From contig CM065309.1 in the NCBI GenBank assembly GCA_033032175.1, forward strand, positions 20,150,001 to 20,214,000: a DNA stretch of 64,000 nt. Reading direction: 5' to 3'. This document shows, in pieces, positions 22,851-32,807 of this stretch (position 1 is its first letter; every line of letters starts with the position of its first letter). Below the pieces are notes generated by a model. The model saw only the letters and a program-made list of their open reading frames with translations, did no database searches and was not told where the DNA came from. Source of the DNA: Saturnia japonica. Its lineage: Eukaryota > Arthropoda > Insecta > Lepidoptera > Saturniidae. Position numbers and translations under genes: made by a program.

Positions 22851-23329
22851 TACATCCATAAAATTTACTATTAGTTTTTAATCCTTTTATTTCATTCTTA
22901 CCAAAAGCATAAATATAAATTTTTATATCCCTAATTTGAGACATAATGGATTTTTCATATAAACTTTCACCCAAGTTTTATTTTCACCTTATATGACACA
23001 ATGACATAATTCACTTGTAGCTAAAATTTATAATACAGATAATTTACAATAGGTATATTGCTTAGAATAAATAAAATCCCGCGAGCTGCGGTTGACATCA
23101 TAACATAAAACCGTAATTATGCCGTACTGCGTAGTTAAACAGTTTAAAAACACTTTAGCCAATCTTAAAATGAATACTCGACTATCATTTAATAGATAAT
23201 TATTAGAAATACAATAAATTTCTAATTAAGTATAAATAGCAATGTCAATAAATCAACAAACTTGCTGACGTTGACAACGCTGTTATTCATCATTACTGCA
23301 CATGCGCTTAATAAATAAACAATACCAGT
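22851..23329. other. Nothing clearly recognised
   Basis: AT-rich. 'cccgcgagctgcggttgac' near 23077 could be the decayed 3' end of the Helitron that ends at 23556, but the link is weak. Confidence 0.35.
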
Positions 23330-23556
23330 TGTCTTGGAAGCTGATATTTTCCTCTTACATACTTTCATCCCCAATTTTTTACCCTTAAAGTTTTATTTTC
23401 GCTATAAACAGTATCCTACGTCTTTTCCCAAGGTTCAATCTATCTCTATACTAAAATTCATCAAAATTGGTTCAGCAGTTTAGGCGTGCAAACGTAACAG
23501 TCAGACAGACAGACAAATAGATTGAGTTACTTTCGCATTTATTATATTAGTATGGA
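23330..23556 (-). mobile_element. Helitron 5' portion
   Basis: The minus-strand start TCCATACTAATATAATAAATG is at 23556 and preceded by A, followed by 'cgaaagtaactcaatc', 'tgtctgtctgactgttacg' and 'aaccaattttgatgaatttta'. This is the canonical 5' region of lepidopteran Helitrons. The 3' CTAG end was not found, so the lower boundary is approximate. Confidence 0.55.
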
Positions 23557-24612
23557 TTATTAAGAACGAATATATTACTTTTTATGTTTATATCTAAGGT
23601 GTTAAGTTTGAAGGTGATAGAAATGATATATAATATATATTGGTTTTTCGTTTTTCTGGTTTGTAAAGGATAATATTTAAAACTAAAGCTAAATTTATTT
23701 AAACAATGAATATGGCTAAAGAATCAATAGGTAAATGTTTAAATAGGTATTAATTTACTTCCCTGGCTATAAAACCGTCTGAGGTTCGAAGTCAGAGTAT
23801 CGTAACCGAATAGTTCATTACAATGTGTGTGACGAATCGTTTCTATTTCACGGTGCGCGTTACAAATCGCTTACGTTACAACTTACAACTATATGGAATA
23901 ACAATAAACTGCTTTTGAAAAAAATTCTTAGAGCTTCAAAACTTATTTTGTAAAATTATTGATGCTGTTTTGTTAATAGTCAGTTTTTTATACGTCGAGC
24001 TTACGAATAAAGAAATCATTGTTATGAAAATAGCGGTAGGCGATTATGAGATATACTAGTGCAAACAATCGATTAAGAAGATGTCTAGAGATATCATAAT
24101 TTTAACCATTAGTAATTACTAATTTTGATAGGATTAGTTACTAACTTTAAACTTGCTATACCACTAGTAAATACTAATTTAATAACATTAAAAATGGCTA
24201 GTAGATAACCACTAACCATACGGCTAACCCATAACCCTGAAAACAGTCTAGTGTAGATGTATTATAGACGAAGTAGAAGAATTTAATTTATTAGGGATAA
24301 ATATAGAAACGCATATTAAATGAAAGAGCCATAATGCAAAAAATAAAAGTAAACTTTCGCAATTCGCGTATGTCTTAGGGATTCTAACATATAATACGAA
24401 TTTGGCATGTGCTCAAACTGCATATTTTGCATATGCGTATTCGTGGCTTAGATACGGTGTTTTATTGATATTTACGTATTTTATTTAACGTTCCAAACAT
24501 CGGATATCAGACCTTATTTTAAGAAATATTCGTTAGACAGTATCCAGAAATATTCAATTAATATTCTAAAAGCCATCGTCGAAATAATAAGCTCTTCCCC
24601 CAGAAACCTAAA
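23557..24612. other. AT-rich, nothing recognised
   Basis: Includes a low-complexity tract of related 'actaat/ttagta' words at 24090-24240. No gene. Confidence 0.4.
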
Positions 24613-24745
24613 TCTATACTTATAATGTTATAGATCTGAAGAGTTTGTTTGGTTGAACGCGCTAATCTCAGGAAGTACTGATTGAAATGGAAAAAATTAT
24701 TTTAGTGTAGGGTAGCTCATTTATCAAGGAAGGCATCGACATTTA
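24613..24745 (+). mobile_element. Helitron 5' fragment (family G)
   Basis: Starts TCTATACTTATAATG at 24613, then 'gaagagtttgtttggttgaac', 'gcgctaatctcaggaa' and 'tttagtgtagggtagc', paralleling the Helitron at 28859-29527. The remainder is missing. Confidence 0.5.
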
Positions 24746-24982
24746 CATATTACTAATGTTAATTTATTTCTTTATCCATTTGCATCATTTATATATGTTT
24801 GTTCTCATGTGGTAAATTATACGAATATATGACCCTGAGAAGGGTACGGCAAACTATTACAATTGTTTTTCAAAGCAATATTTCTACATTTTTATTTACC
24901 TAACTTACTAATCAATTATTTATTTATGCATAAAGTTTGTTTGTTTCATTATCATACATTTATTTATACTAGCTAACTTTTT
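24746..24982. other. AT-rich spacer
   Basis: No feature seen. Confidence 0.4.
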
Positions 24983-25262
24983 GATCATAGAGTATTTTCT
25001 GTTTGACATTTGCAGTATTCATGAACCTAAACAATAAGTATTATCTACTTCACTTGCCGTCACTTTTCGTTGAGTGACAATGCCAATATTTTGGGGGTCT
25101 AAGTTCAATGGCACTGGGCGGGTTAGGATTCGCAGTATTAATCAATTTAATTTAATATATTAGTTACAGATATTATAGATAAATTTTAACTTTTTAGATT
25201 TTAAATTTTAGCTTTAATATATAAAGTCTTCCGTGCACGCAATACGTTTAAAAAGGGTAACT
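24983..25262 (-). repeat. Dispersed repeat N, copy 1
   Basis: The reverse complement matches 38395-38690: 'cgtattgcgtgcacggaaga', then 'ttgccattgaacttagac', 'ccaaaatattg', 'tcactcaacgaaaagtg' and 'tgtcaaacagaaaatac'. The order is identical in both copies. There is no coding sequence. The element class is unknown. Confidence 0.65.
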
Positions 25263-25587
25263 TTTGCAAAACTTTTACTCTACCCTCTGATCCATTAATC
25301 CTTTCACACGTCCTCGCCGATTTCATAATGACAAATAATAAGCATTTTATATATGCATAGTTTTCGCGACCCAGTAGGGCCTTAAGCCCTACCGCCCCGA
25401 TATCGTTATTTACTCGTTCGTTATTCAGTGGGCTGTACCATATACAGATGAGGATGGCTTGGTTGTCACCCTCCAATTGGTGGTTAGTCATTTGGTCGAC
25501 TGAAAATCAACCCAATAAACCTATCAGCATATTTAGGCGGCTGCAATACAGAGCCAGTCTCCTTCTAGATGCAATTGCTTCTTGAAG
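25263..25587. other. Unassigned, moderately GC-rich
   Basis: A 96-codon minus frame (25201-25491) partly overlaps repeat N and shows no domain. The segment 25370-25560 looks repeat-like but has no partner in this window. Confidence 0.3.
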
Positions 25588-25857
25588 CAGTGATGGCTCA
25601 GTAGGCAGTGTGTACGGACTCCGCGTTGATCGACGTGAGTTCGAATCTCTGCAACGAGCCTGAGCTTTCGGTGAAGGAAAACATCGTGATAAAACCATAG
25701 CATGGTGGTAGGGTATTTTCTATAATACCCGGCTGGCTAGCTACCACCCTCAAGTTGCAAGTCAGTCGCCAATCACCTATAGGTGTGTTCCGGCAGCTGC
25801 ACTTGAGAGCCAATTTCCCATTAGGCTAAGCGTGGTAACAACTTGGGCCATATTATC
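25588..25857 (+). mobile_element. SINE-1, full-length reference copy (tRNA-derived)
   Basis: The tRNA-like head has an A box, 'tggctcagtaggca' (25594-25607), and a B box, 'gagttcgaatctc' (25637-25649), in the right order and spacing for an internal RNA polymerase III promoter. The tRNA-unrelated body follows: 'ctttcggtgaagga', 'ccatagcatggtggtaggg', 'ggctagctaccacc', then 'ataggtgtgttccggcagct' and 'aagcgtggtaac...gggccatattat'. At least seven other copies in the window define the family. SINEs make no protein and borrow a LINE reverse transcriptase; the partner LINE is not evident here. Confidence 0.8.
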
Positions 25858-26111
25858 ACAGGTGAGTTTGTGGACATAACACTAAAACTTGTAGACGATA
25901 GATTTACCATCTTCGTGAGCATCCTCAATCGACATCAGAGTAACTGCTTGTATTTCGACTGACCTCAGAAATTGTTATATCGGATTTTTAAGTTCATATC
26001 CAAATTATGCATTACAACAATAACACTTATCAAGTAGAAATACATTATCACTTCAATCATTTGATATTTCAAAACTAGATTCGAATTAAAACGTCTATGT
26101 TTCCGGAAATA
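25858..26111. other. Nothing recognised
   Basis: No supported feature. Confidence 0.4.
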
Positions 26112-26174
26112 TCCGAACGTCGTGTCGGAACTGTGTCCGTCGGACGGACGGTGTTTCCGAACGTGGTGCCGGAA
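26112..26174. repeat. GC-rich direct repeat around a palindrome
   Basis: The 19-mer 'tccgaacgtcgtgtcggaa' (26112-26130) recurs with two changes at 26156-26174. Between them lies the near-palindrome 'gtccgtcggacggac' (26135-26149). Flanking 'ccgga' words extend the pattern to about 26200. It may be a transposon end or a protein-binding array; the family is not recognised. Confidence 0.6.
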
Positions 26175-26276
26175 ATAAGCGGAACAAATCCGGCCATCAC
26201 TTTACTTCTGTATACATACGGACGTTAATTTTGTCAAACTATAAATATTAAATGGTAATTTTGATCTTTCATTATT

Positions 26277-26315
26277 ATTATACTACCAGTACTGTTATTA
26301 TACTACCAGTACTAT
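26277..26315 (+). repeat. Short tandem duplication
   Basis: 'ttattatactaccagtact' is present twice in tandem with one extra base pair pattern. This is a simple local duplication. Confidence 0.8.
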
Positions 26316-26334
26316 TTAGTTGATTGAATTATAA

Positions 26335-26560
26335 TATTATTCTTCTTCTTTTTAGCTCTTTCCCATTTTAGGTGGAGTTGGCTCTCCTGATTTTTTGGCA
26401 CCAGGTCAATCTGTCATGGGTTGTCGGGTCGGATAGTGTCTACCTTCAATAGAAATTTCGTCATGCTAGTCCCCCACATAGCCGTAGGTGGTCCTCTACC
26501 TCTCTTATATTTAGATACTAAAAGATTAGAAGAAGTAGCTTCTAGTAGTAGTAGGAAGGT
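26335..26560. repeat. Possible dispersed repeat
   Basis: The block around 'ggtggagttggctctcctga' and 'catgggttgtcgggtcgga' resembles a repeat I recall from lepidopteran genomes, but no second copy is in this window. Antisense and sense frames of about 60 codons overlap over it. No function is proposed. Confidence 0.25.
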
Positions 26561-27548
26561 ATACTTGTCGAGTGCTCTTCCATTATTTATAATTTTTTTA
26601 CAATAAACCATAAAAGTGTGTACATGTTGTTGAAGGCCAACGACTTAAGTGAAAGGACTTTGTAAGAAAACAAAGAGAAAAAAATCTACTAGGGAAAGTT
26701 TTGAAACACGACAAATTGAAAAAAAAAGTCATTTAAAGTAGTCAAAAAATGTAACATCGTATAAAGATCGCAAAATAAGTGATAAATCTACACATTCTAA
26801 GTAGCTAATAAAGTTACATATTACTATATTATTAACCAACATACTTCTAAGTCTCACGGTTAAATAATTATAATTATTATCACAAATTGAATAATATAAT
26901 TAAATACTTCTTATAACTATAATGTTGGCGTACAAGCTTGACGTAAAAATTTGTCATATAATCGGAAATGTCAACAGGAACATTGCTGGGCGTAACGCAG
27001 CTCAATAACACGGAAAATTGTATCGTTCCGAGAGAAAACAGCTGAGCAATGCGATTTATACTGTCTGCATGCATCTGTTCTGCCGTCAACCGTGTCTGTT
27101 TACTTCATTTGGCAAAAAGCTCTATAGCACATAATAAAATAAGCCCTGGAGATAATAAATCATTCGCGCTGGTATGAAAAAAGGTGCGAAAAATAAGCAA
27201 TATGAATAAGGATTCTTAATTACAAAAAATCTTACGTTAATGACAATAAACGGCCGTTTTCAATAACCTATCTATCCGTTGTCTCCGTTACTAAAGATAG
27301 ACTTATATAACCTTTTTACTGACTTTTTTCTCAATAACCTATCAGTGGATAGTTTTTCGTATCTACATAATATATATTCATATCGTTTAGCTTGAATAGA
27401 TAAGATAGAAGCCGATATCTGTCTTAAATTAAAGATAGTAATTATTACAAATATGTACTAATCGGGGATAGTTAACTGGGATATGACAATGAAAGCGACC
27501 GATAGGCAACTGCAGTTTATCTTCAAATACGACTGTAGTCCAATATGT
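26561..27548. other. Mostly unassigned; possible MITE at 27250-27545
   Basis: 27250-27545 contains repeated 'aataacctatc' words and 'gatag' motifs on opposite strands, as in small inverted-repeat elements, but clear ends were not found. The remainder shows nothing. Confidence 0.3.
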
Positions 27549-27550
27549 TA

Positions 27551-27584
27551 TACAAGGTGTCCAGAAAGGGTATCGGGTATTTGT
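27551..27584 (+). repeat. Terminal inverted repeat of mariner element, left
   Basis: 34 bp, starting 'tacaaggtgtccagaaaggg'. It is an exact reverse complement of 28825-28858. Confidence 0.97.
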
Positions 27585-27659
27585 AAGTTCAATGAAACAA
27601 AAATTATTTGTATGCAATAAAAAAGTTTATTGTTTATTATTAGCATATGAATTGGAGAA

Positions 27660-28740
27660 TTATTTGGAAAAGATGATGTTATCCAAATGATGACCGTTAC
27701 GTTGCTGGCACTCTTCTAAACGGAAACGAAGATTGGCGATAACACGTTGACACATAGCTATCGATATTGCTGCCATTTCTGACCTGATGTTTTGCTTTAA
27801 CTGGGTTAGATTCGTCGGATTGTTTTCATAAACCTTACTTTTAAGGTATCCCCATGCAAAATAGTCAAGCGGGCTAAGGTCGGGGCTTCTGGGAGGCCAG
27901 TTGATGTTACCCCTTCGCGAAATGACTTTATTGAGGAATAATTCGTTAACAACTTCCATTGAGTCATTTGAGGTATGGCAAGTGGCCCCATCTTGCTGGA
28001 ACCACGTTCTTGAGTTGAAACCTGCAAACTCCTGCAACTCTGGGACCAAAAAATTTCGCAACATATCGCAATAACGGTCACTATTCACATTAATTGCTCG
28101 GCCTCGTTGATCTTCATGAAAATAAGGACCAATTATGCCTTTAGCAGACATAGCGGCCCAAACAACGATCTTTGGGCTATGCAGGGGTCGTTCATGCTTT
28201 CGTCTCGGATTCTTCACTGCCCAGTACCGATAATTCTGCTTATTAACATGACCATTCAGGTGAAAATTTGCTTCGTCACTGAACAGTATGTTGTTAAAGT
28301 TGTTAAATCGCTGCAGCATTTCGTTCGCAAAATTCAGTCGATTAGCATAGTCCGTATCCTTCAATTCTTGAACCAATTGAATTTTATAGGCTTTTAGATG
28401 TAAGTCTTTCTTTAAAATCGAACGTAAAGACGATTTTTTGATGTTCAACGCTTGGCTTCGCTTTCGGATGGATAAAGACGGATTTTGACGAACCGACGCC
28501 TCAACTTCTTCAATTGTTTCTTCATTGCGAACTGAACGAGGACGACCAGAGTTTTGAATTTTAACTGTTGCACCTGTATTCTCGATCATCCTGATCCATT
28601 TCCTAATGCTATCGTCACTTGGCGCGTGGCGGGTTACGATATTCCGCACGATAGAGACGTTGAGCAGTCACTATTGAATCACCATTACTATAATACGCTC
28701 GTACGCAAAATGCGCGATGCGTCCCCGAGTACTGTTCCAT
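27660..28740 (-). pseudogene. DD41D mariner-type transposase with one frameshift
   Basis: A cut-and-paste transposase of the Tc1/mariner superfamily. The minus-strand ATG at 28740 (M-E-Q-Y-S-G-T-H-R-A-F) opens the first helix-turn-helix. The reading frame slips by 1 nt near 28650, and the remaining 329 codons run open to TAA at 27660. In that 329-codon segment: second helix-turn-helix; G-R-P-R linker at residues 35-38; first catalytic Asp in F-S-D-E-A-N-F (125); second in F-Q-Q-D-G-A (220); W-P-P-R-S-P-D-L-S-P-L-D-Y-F with the third Asp at 262. The spacing of 41 residues between the second and third Asp makes it DD41D. ATG to stop is 1,081 nt, i.e. 360 codons plus one base, consistent with one single-base indel in a ~359-residue protein. 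All catalytic residues are present. The frameshift should stop production of a full protein unless starts downstream are used, which would lose the first DNA-binding domain. Confidence 0.88.
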
Positions 28741-28824
28741 CGTGACTAAAACTCCACAAAATGGCGGACGCCACGAACCCCTCCCCGCACCCTTTAGACG
28801 CCCCGTTTCGAATGTGGCGCGAAA

Positions 28825-28858
28825 ACAAATACCCGATACCCTTTCTGGACACCTTGTA
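28825..28858 (-). repeat. Terminal inverted repeat of mariner element, right
   Basis: 34 bp, ending 'ccctttctggacaccttgta'. It is an exact inverted copy of 27551-27584 and is followed by TA. Confidence 0.97.
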
Positions 28859-29527
28859 TATACTAATATTATAAAGCTGAAGAATTTGTTTGATTGAATC
28901 CGCTAATCTCAGGAACTACTGGTTCTAAAGAAAAAAAATGTTTTAGTGTTGGATAGCCTATTTATCGAGAAAGGCTTAGGCTATTTAAAATCACGCTACG
29001 ACCAATAGGAGCGGAACATCAATGAAGAATGTTGCAAAAACGGGAGAAATTTATTAATTTCGTGAGCTTCCACTGCGTGCGCTGCGTGAATGGTTAATGT
29101 TACGCAACAATCGTGTGTAATGGAATTGTTTCTCTTAAAAAGTTCTAAATAAAAGTTCGCGATAGGTTAAGGTTTACTCAATATAACCTTTTTTATGGTA
29201 ATGAAATTTGTTCTAAAATAATGAATTATTTGCCATGTTATTATAAATGGTATTAATTCTTATCGAAATAAATACGTTATTCATCACAAGTATTTAGTTT
29301 TGAACAAAATTGCCATTTACATGAATATCTTAAGAGATATGACAGTTTTAAAAAAACTCTGCTGCAACATAACGATCAAGCACCGCGAGCGCGTTTTTTT
29401 ACCTATACAGAATAATTTGGGAGGCGGGCGGCACCTAATAATATAGTGCTATGCCTAAGACCCACTCTTTCTAATCCTTCCTCTCTCTCGCTTACGTGAT
29501 GCAGACGAAGTTGCGCGGGTCAGCTAG
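28859..29527 (+). mobile_element. Non-autonomous Helitron (family G), 5' tip split off by mariner
   Basis: It reads 'tatactaatattataaagc' from the mariner junction and ends 'gcgggtcagCTAG' at 29524-29527, followed by T. Internal 'gctaatctcaggaactactgg' and 'gtgttggatagcc' match 24613-24745. Its first few bases lie on the other side of the mariner (about 27548), where TC is not preserved. It encodes no protein. Confidence 0.6.
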
Positions 29528-29695
29528 TTAGCTATAAAGAGGTTATGTTGTCAGTTCAAAAGTTATGTTATCAGTTACTATTATAGGTAGGTAGGTTGTG
29601 TTATGAGTTATTGGTAAGATATGTTTGATTCATAGGTAGGTTATGTTGTTAGTTATCGGTAGGGGTTGTTTTCAGTTATAGATAAGTTTATATTC
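29528..29695 (+). repeat. Degenerate tandem repeat
   Basis: About five variants of a 'ggttatgttgtcagttat' unit separated by 'ggtaggt' and similar linkers. Spacing varies, so it is an old or irregular array. Confidence 0.6.
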
Positions 29696-30264
29696 TCAAA
29701 CGTGACGTGGAACAAGTCGTGTACACTACTAGTGTGTGTTTGTGTGTGTCTGAGTGTGTGTATTATTAGTCACACTTATCAGACCGTATTATAATAAAGC
29801 CATGGTGATGGAAGAAAGAACGAGCTAAAAAAATATAAACATTGAAAAAGAAGCCTAATATTGGTTCTAAGTCGATTCCTATAAATTTCGTCCACCGTGT
29901 TTATTTTAATTATTTGGATTCTTTGTAAATTTAATTATTTTCATTCTTTGATTTGTGTTATAGATAAATACATACTTATCCGAAACATAAATACATTTTT
30001 TGTACAGTTGTTTCACATTCATGTACGACCTGGTGGACCATTAACAAAATGTCATTGTAAATGGACGAACCGTGTATCAGTGAGGCTATTATCGAAGTTA
30101 GTTCGTCGATAACACGAATATTAGCTTGATCGGAATATTTTTCCTTCTTGTTTCATTTGCAAAATATTTCTCATCTCTTTTTTATTTATATTATATACGT
30201 TTTAGGATGACTAATAAGAGAGAAAAGATGACTTAGTAAAACCGATAAAAGTGTTTTTGGTAAT
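29696..30264. other. Unassigned, with a GT-rich patch
   Basis: A (GT)-rich stretch occurs at 29725-29765. The rest is AT-rich without features. Confidence 0.4.
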
Positions 30265-30798
30265 AAAAGGTTTTATATTAAGATCCTGAAGCACGTTACC
30301 GATTTACCGGATAATGAGTTCAAGGACCATGTCAAGCAGGTATTACTGTCGAAAGGTTTATTATAGAGTGGATCATTAAGTCAATGACAGTGACGTCTGG
30401 AAGTGACTTCCTTTTTGTGCATCAACAAAACATTATTTATAATAATTACCCAGTTAAATCAAGTGCGCAGTTGATGGCTCTGTTGGTAGCGTGTACAGAC
30501 TCCGCCTCGATCGACGTGAGTTCGAATCCCTGCAATGAGAGCCACTCTCAAGTTGAAAATCTGTCGCCAAGCACCTATAGGTGTGTTCCGGTAGCTGCAC
30601 TTGAGGGCCAGTCCTTCCACTAGGCTTAGCGTGATACCATCTTGGGCCACATCATCTAAAGACATTATAACAATAAAAAAAAGTTTTATGCCAGCTCTTC
30701 TTGGTGACTGGGATATTTTCCGAACTGGTAGGTAGTGTTGTAACGTTCATAAGTGCCATCTTTGGGTCTGAACTCAATAAAGTATATTTGATTTTGAT
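30265..30798 (+). pseudogene. LINE 3' end (family M), split by a SINE
   Basis: The first part (30275-30400) translates to K-I-L-K-H-V-T-D-L and F-K-D-H-V-K-Q-V-L-L-S-K-G, parallel to the LINE C-terminus at 18085-18672, then hits stops. The LINE 3' UTR resumes after the SINE at about 30685 with 'tgactgggatattttccgaa', 'ttcataagtgcc' and the 'aataaa' and 'tttgattttgatt' end (30775-30798). It is 5'-truncated and dead. Confidence 0.7.
30470..30682 (+). mobile_element. SINE-1 with internal deletion, inside a LINE tail
   Basis: A box 'tggctctgttggta' and B box 'gagttcgaatccc' are both good. It then jumps directly to 'gccactctcaagttg' and the distal 'ataggtgtgttccggtagct', lacking the ~85-nt central module of 25588-25857. 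It ends in an A-rich run (30670-30681). It is inserted in the family M LINE tail, so it is younger than that LINE copy. The box sequences are among the best preserved of the family. Confidence 0.75.
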
Positions 30799-31573
30799 TA
30801 CGTTATCAATTGTGATAATTAACAGGCAGTAAAATATATTGTAGGTAATTTAGTTTTTAGTTTGGTTAACATGGCTTCGATACTTCATGCTTGAACTGTC
30901 CAAGAAAATTATGTTACACAAAAGTTGAATTATAGGCATAACAAAATTGATGGTGATCATATATATTATTTCCCATGGGTGCGTTCATCATTTAACGCTA
31001 TTGAAGAAACCGTAGAAGTTAATAGTTCAAAATTTATGATTTCGTTAAAAAAAAAATTAAAAATATTTTTATTTAGGAATGCCATCTGTTAACGTTAATG
31101 AAAATTCAAGGCGCCATCTATTAACAAACTATTCAATTATAATAGCGGCTCTTGGTTAATTATATTCTGTAACGTGCGAAAGACCTTTCTCCAATCTGTG
31201 GTAGAAGAATTTAAACTTTTTTAAATTTCTTAGAATTGGAATTAGGAGTATCTGCGCTCTAAGTGCAGTGGGAAGGAATAGTTAATTTAATGATTTAAGT
31301 ATAGTTCTTTCTTTACTTACTGTTTGTTCACTACCTAAGTCTCTCGTATATTACGTGTATTACAAAAATGTATCGTAATTTAAATGAATGAGTACTTTAT
31401 ATAATATCATATAAACAGATGTGACATAAATATTACTTAACAAATTCTATATACCCCGTGAACGCGGTTGACAATGCGTGTCACAGTCAAAGTGTTCCGG
31501 TCGGGTGTTGTCGACAATGCCCGCCCCACGTTACTTCGCACCGCTATTGTGTGCGCTTGTCATATTCCAGCTT

Positions 31574-31575
<2 letters not shown>
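30799..31575. other. Nothing recognised
   Basis: Contains 'atgccatctgttaacg...ggcgccatctatt' words (31080-31115), common in insect DNA but not diagnostic. No gene. Confidence 0.35.
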
Positions 31576-31612
<37 letters not shown>

Positions 31613-32705
31613 CTGACTACACTGTTAGCCTTAGGGGCCCTATCGTCAAACAGAGCCGCTGCGGCTTTTACAGCTTCACCGGACTTGGGGGCGAGCGCTT
31701 AGGGCACTCAGCCGCGAAAGTTTGTGACGACCCGCACGAGGGTGCCAGAGTGGCCGAACCTCGGCTCGGGCGGTCGTCGCGAATGCGAAAAAGTCGCGAT
31801 CTAACTAATTCCCTAATCTTAGGAGAATTCGAGCTAACTAATATATACTCATATGCACGTTCCCCTCCTCCTGGGAGGAAGGAGTGGACCATGCGTATGT
31901 GTATTTAATAATCGGAATGGTTTTTCTACACTAACTAGCGCAATAGTCTAACTAGCGCAAAAAAAGAAAAAAAAAAAGGTCCCTTACAGAACCTATGTAC
32001 CTGTGTGGTGTGCACGTGTGTGTGTTCATACGTGTGTAATGTTGTGTGTGGGTAACTAAGTGTTGCACGTATAGTGTCACTTTGTATCGCGCGGGCGGCT
32101 GCCTGACCCAAGGGCTTCACACGAGGAACGGACCTAGGCTTGGGTTGCCGCTAGAGAGGGTGGACGTGACGGGTGTGCGGGAGCGAAGTTGACCGCCCGT
32201 CCTCTGCGGAGAGAACGGTGGTTACGCGGGCGTGGGCGGTGGCACGCTCTGTTTGGAGAGACGGTGTCGGCGTAGAACGCGTTAGCTTTTTCGGTTTGGT
32301 CGGGCGGGTCAGTGAATATATTACGCGGCCGGCGTTTTCTCCAGCAGGCGTTGGGGTCGGGAACATAAGAAGCTGCCGCTTTTATTAAGGGGTTCGCGTG
32401 GTTCGACGCGGTGTCGAAATACGAGCGAGAAAGGTGTTTGGCATATGCATGTATCGAGGGAAGGTCCATATCTCTATGGAGATCCTCCATACGAACAAAC
32501 CAGGGGGCACCGGTAAGGCGGTGAAGAAATTTGTTCTGGATAGCTTGTAAGCGTTCCCAGTTATAACTTGGCATATGTGCGAACGCAACGCAGCTATATG
32601 TCATGATCGGACGGATACACATCTTGTAGAGCGTAAGCTTGTGTCTCGTGGACATTTTGCTTGCAGCACATAACAGAGGATGCAGTCGGGCGAGGATTCC
32701 AGCTT
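31576..32705 (-). pseudogene. Jockey-type LINE 3' part with 33-nt poly(A) tail
   Basis: The minus strand carries the C-terminal end of a jockey-type reverse transcriptase: G-I-L-A-R-L-H-P-L-L-C, then L-T-L-Y-K-M-C-I-R-P-I-M-T-Y, Q-N-K-F-L-H-R-L-T-G-A-P-W-F-V-R and L-P-S-I-H. The frame stays open to a stop at 32134. A GC-rich 3' UTR follows and ends 'cagttct' plus A(33) (T at 31576-31608). Catalytic RT motifs lie upstream and are absent, so the copy is 5'-truncated at about 32705. The open frame and long pure tail suggest a young insertion. The same 3' end occurs at 1308, 32808 and 47991. Confidence 0.75.
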
Positions 32706-32807
32706 CCGAGGTATTGGACCTTTTTATCTTCATGACATTTTTCCGTATAACAATCTTATGTATTCTCCGATGTATATTATTCATTGACGTCACTGTAGGT
32801 AGACAGT
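32706..32807. other. Junction sequence between two LINE pieces
   Basis: The long minus frame continues through here (to 32856) but shows no similarity to LINE proteins, so I read it as flanking DNA that happens to be open. It is not assigned. Confidence 0.4.

Larger units (their letters stand above)
27551..28858 (-). mobile_element. Mariner-type (Tc1/mariner, DD41D) transposon, structurally complete
   Basis: 1,308 bp bounded by perfect 34-bp terminal inverted repeats (27551-27584 and 28825-28858) and flanked on both sides by TA (27549-27550 and 28859-28860), the expected target duplication. Because the repeats themselves begin with TA, the true end could be 2 bp further in. One transposase gene fills the element on the minus strand (27660-28740) with a single frameshift. 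Perfect repeats and a long open frame indicate a fairly recent insertion. It sits at the very 5' start of a Helitron, which must already have been there. An active relative could still mobilise it in trans. Confidence 0.92.

Noticed and set aside
25637..25649. A tRNA gene at the SINE heads (also 39269, 15861, 57836)
   Set aside because: A and B boxes are present, but the acceptor and anticodon stems do not pair and the 3' sequence continues into a SINE body.
27806..28397. Additional open frames of 91-96 codons within the mariner
   Set aside because: They overlap the transposase in other frames and carry no motifs of their own.
27551..28858. Calling the transposase DD36D using the Asp in S-P-D
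   Set aside because: In mariner transposases the third catalytic Asp is the later one in the D-Y motif; counting to that residue gives 41.
29528..29695. A CRISPR-like array
   Set aside because: Units vary in length and sequence and the spacers are not distinct; this is a degenerate tandem repeat in eukaryotic DNA.
31468..31908. A 146-codon plus-strand frame with a long Phe run
   Set aside because: The Phe run is the LINE's poly(A) tail read on the other strand; the rest is LINE 3' UTR.
32173..32588. Arg/Val-rich open frames around the LINE end
   Set aside because: They are shadows created by the GC-rich coding and UTR sequence of the jockey-type LINE.
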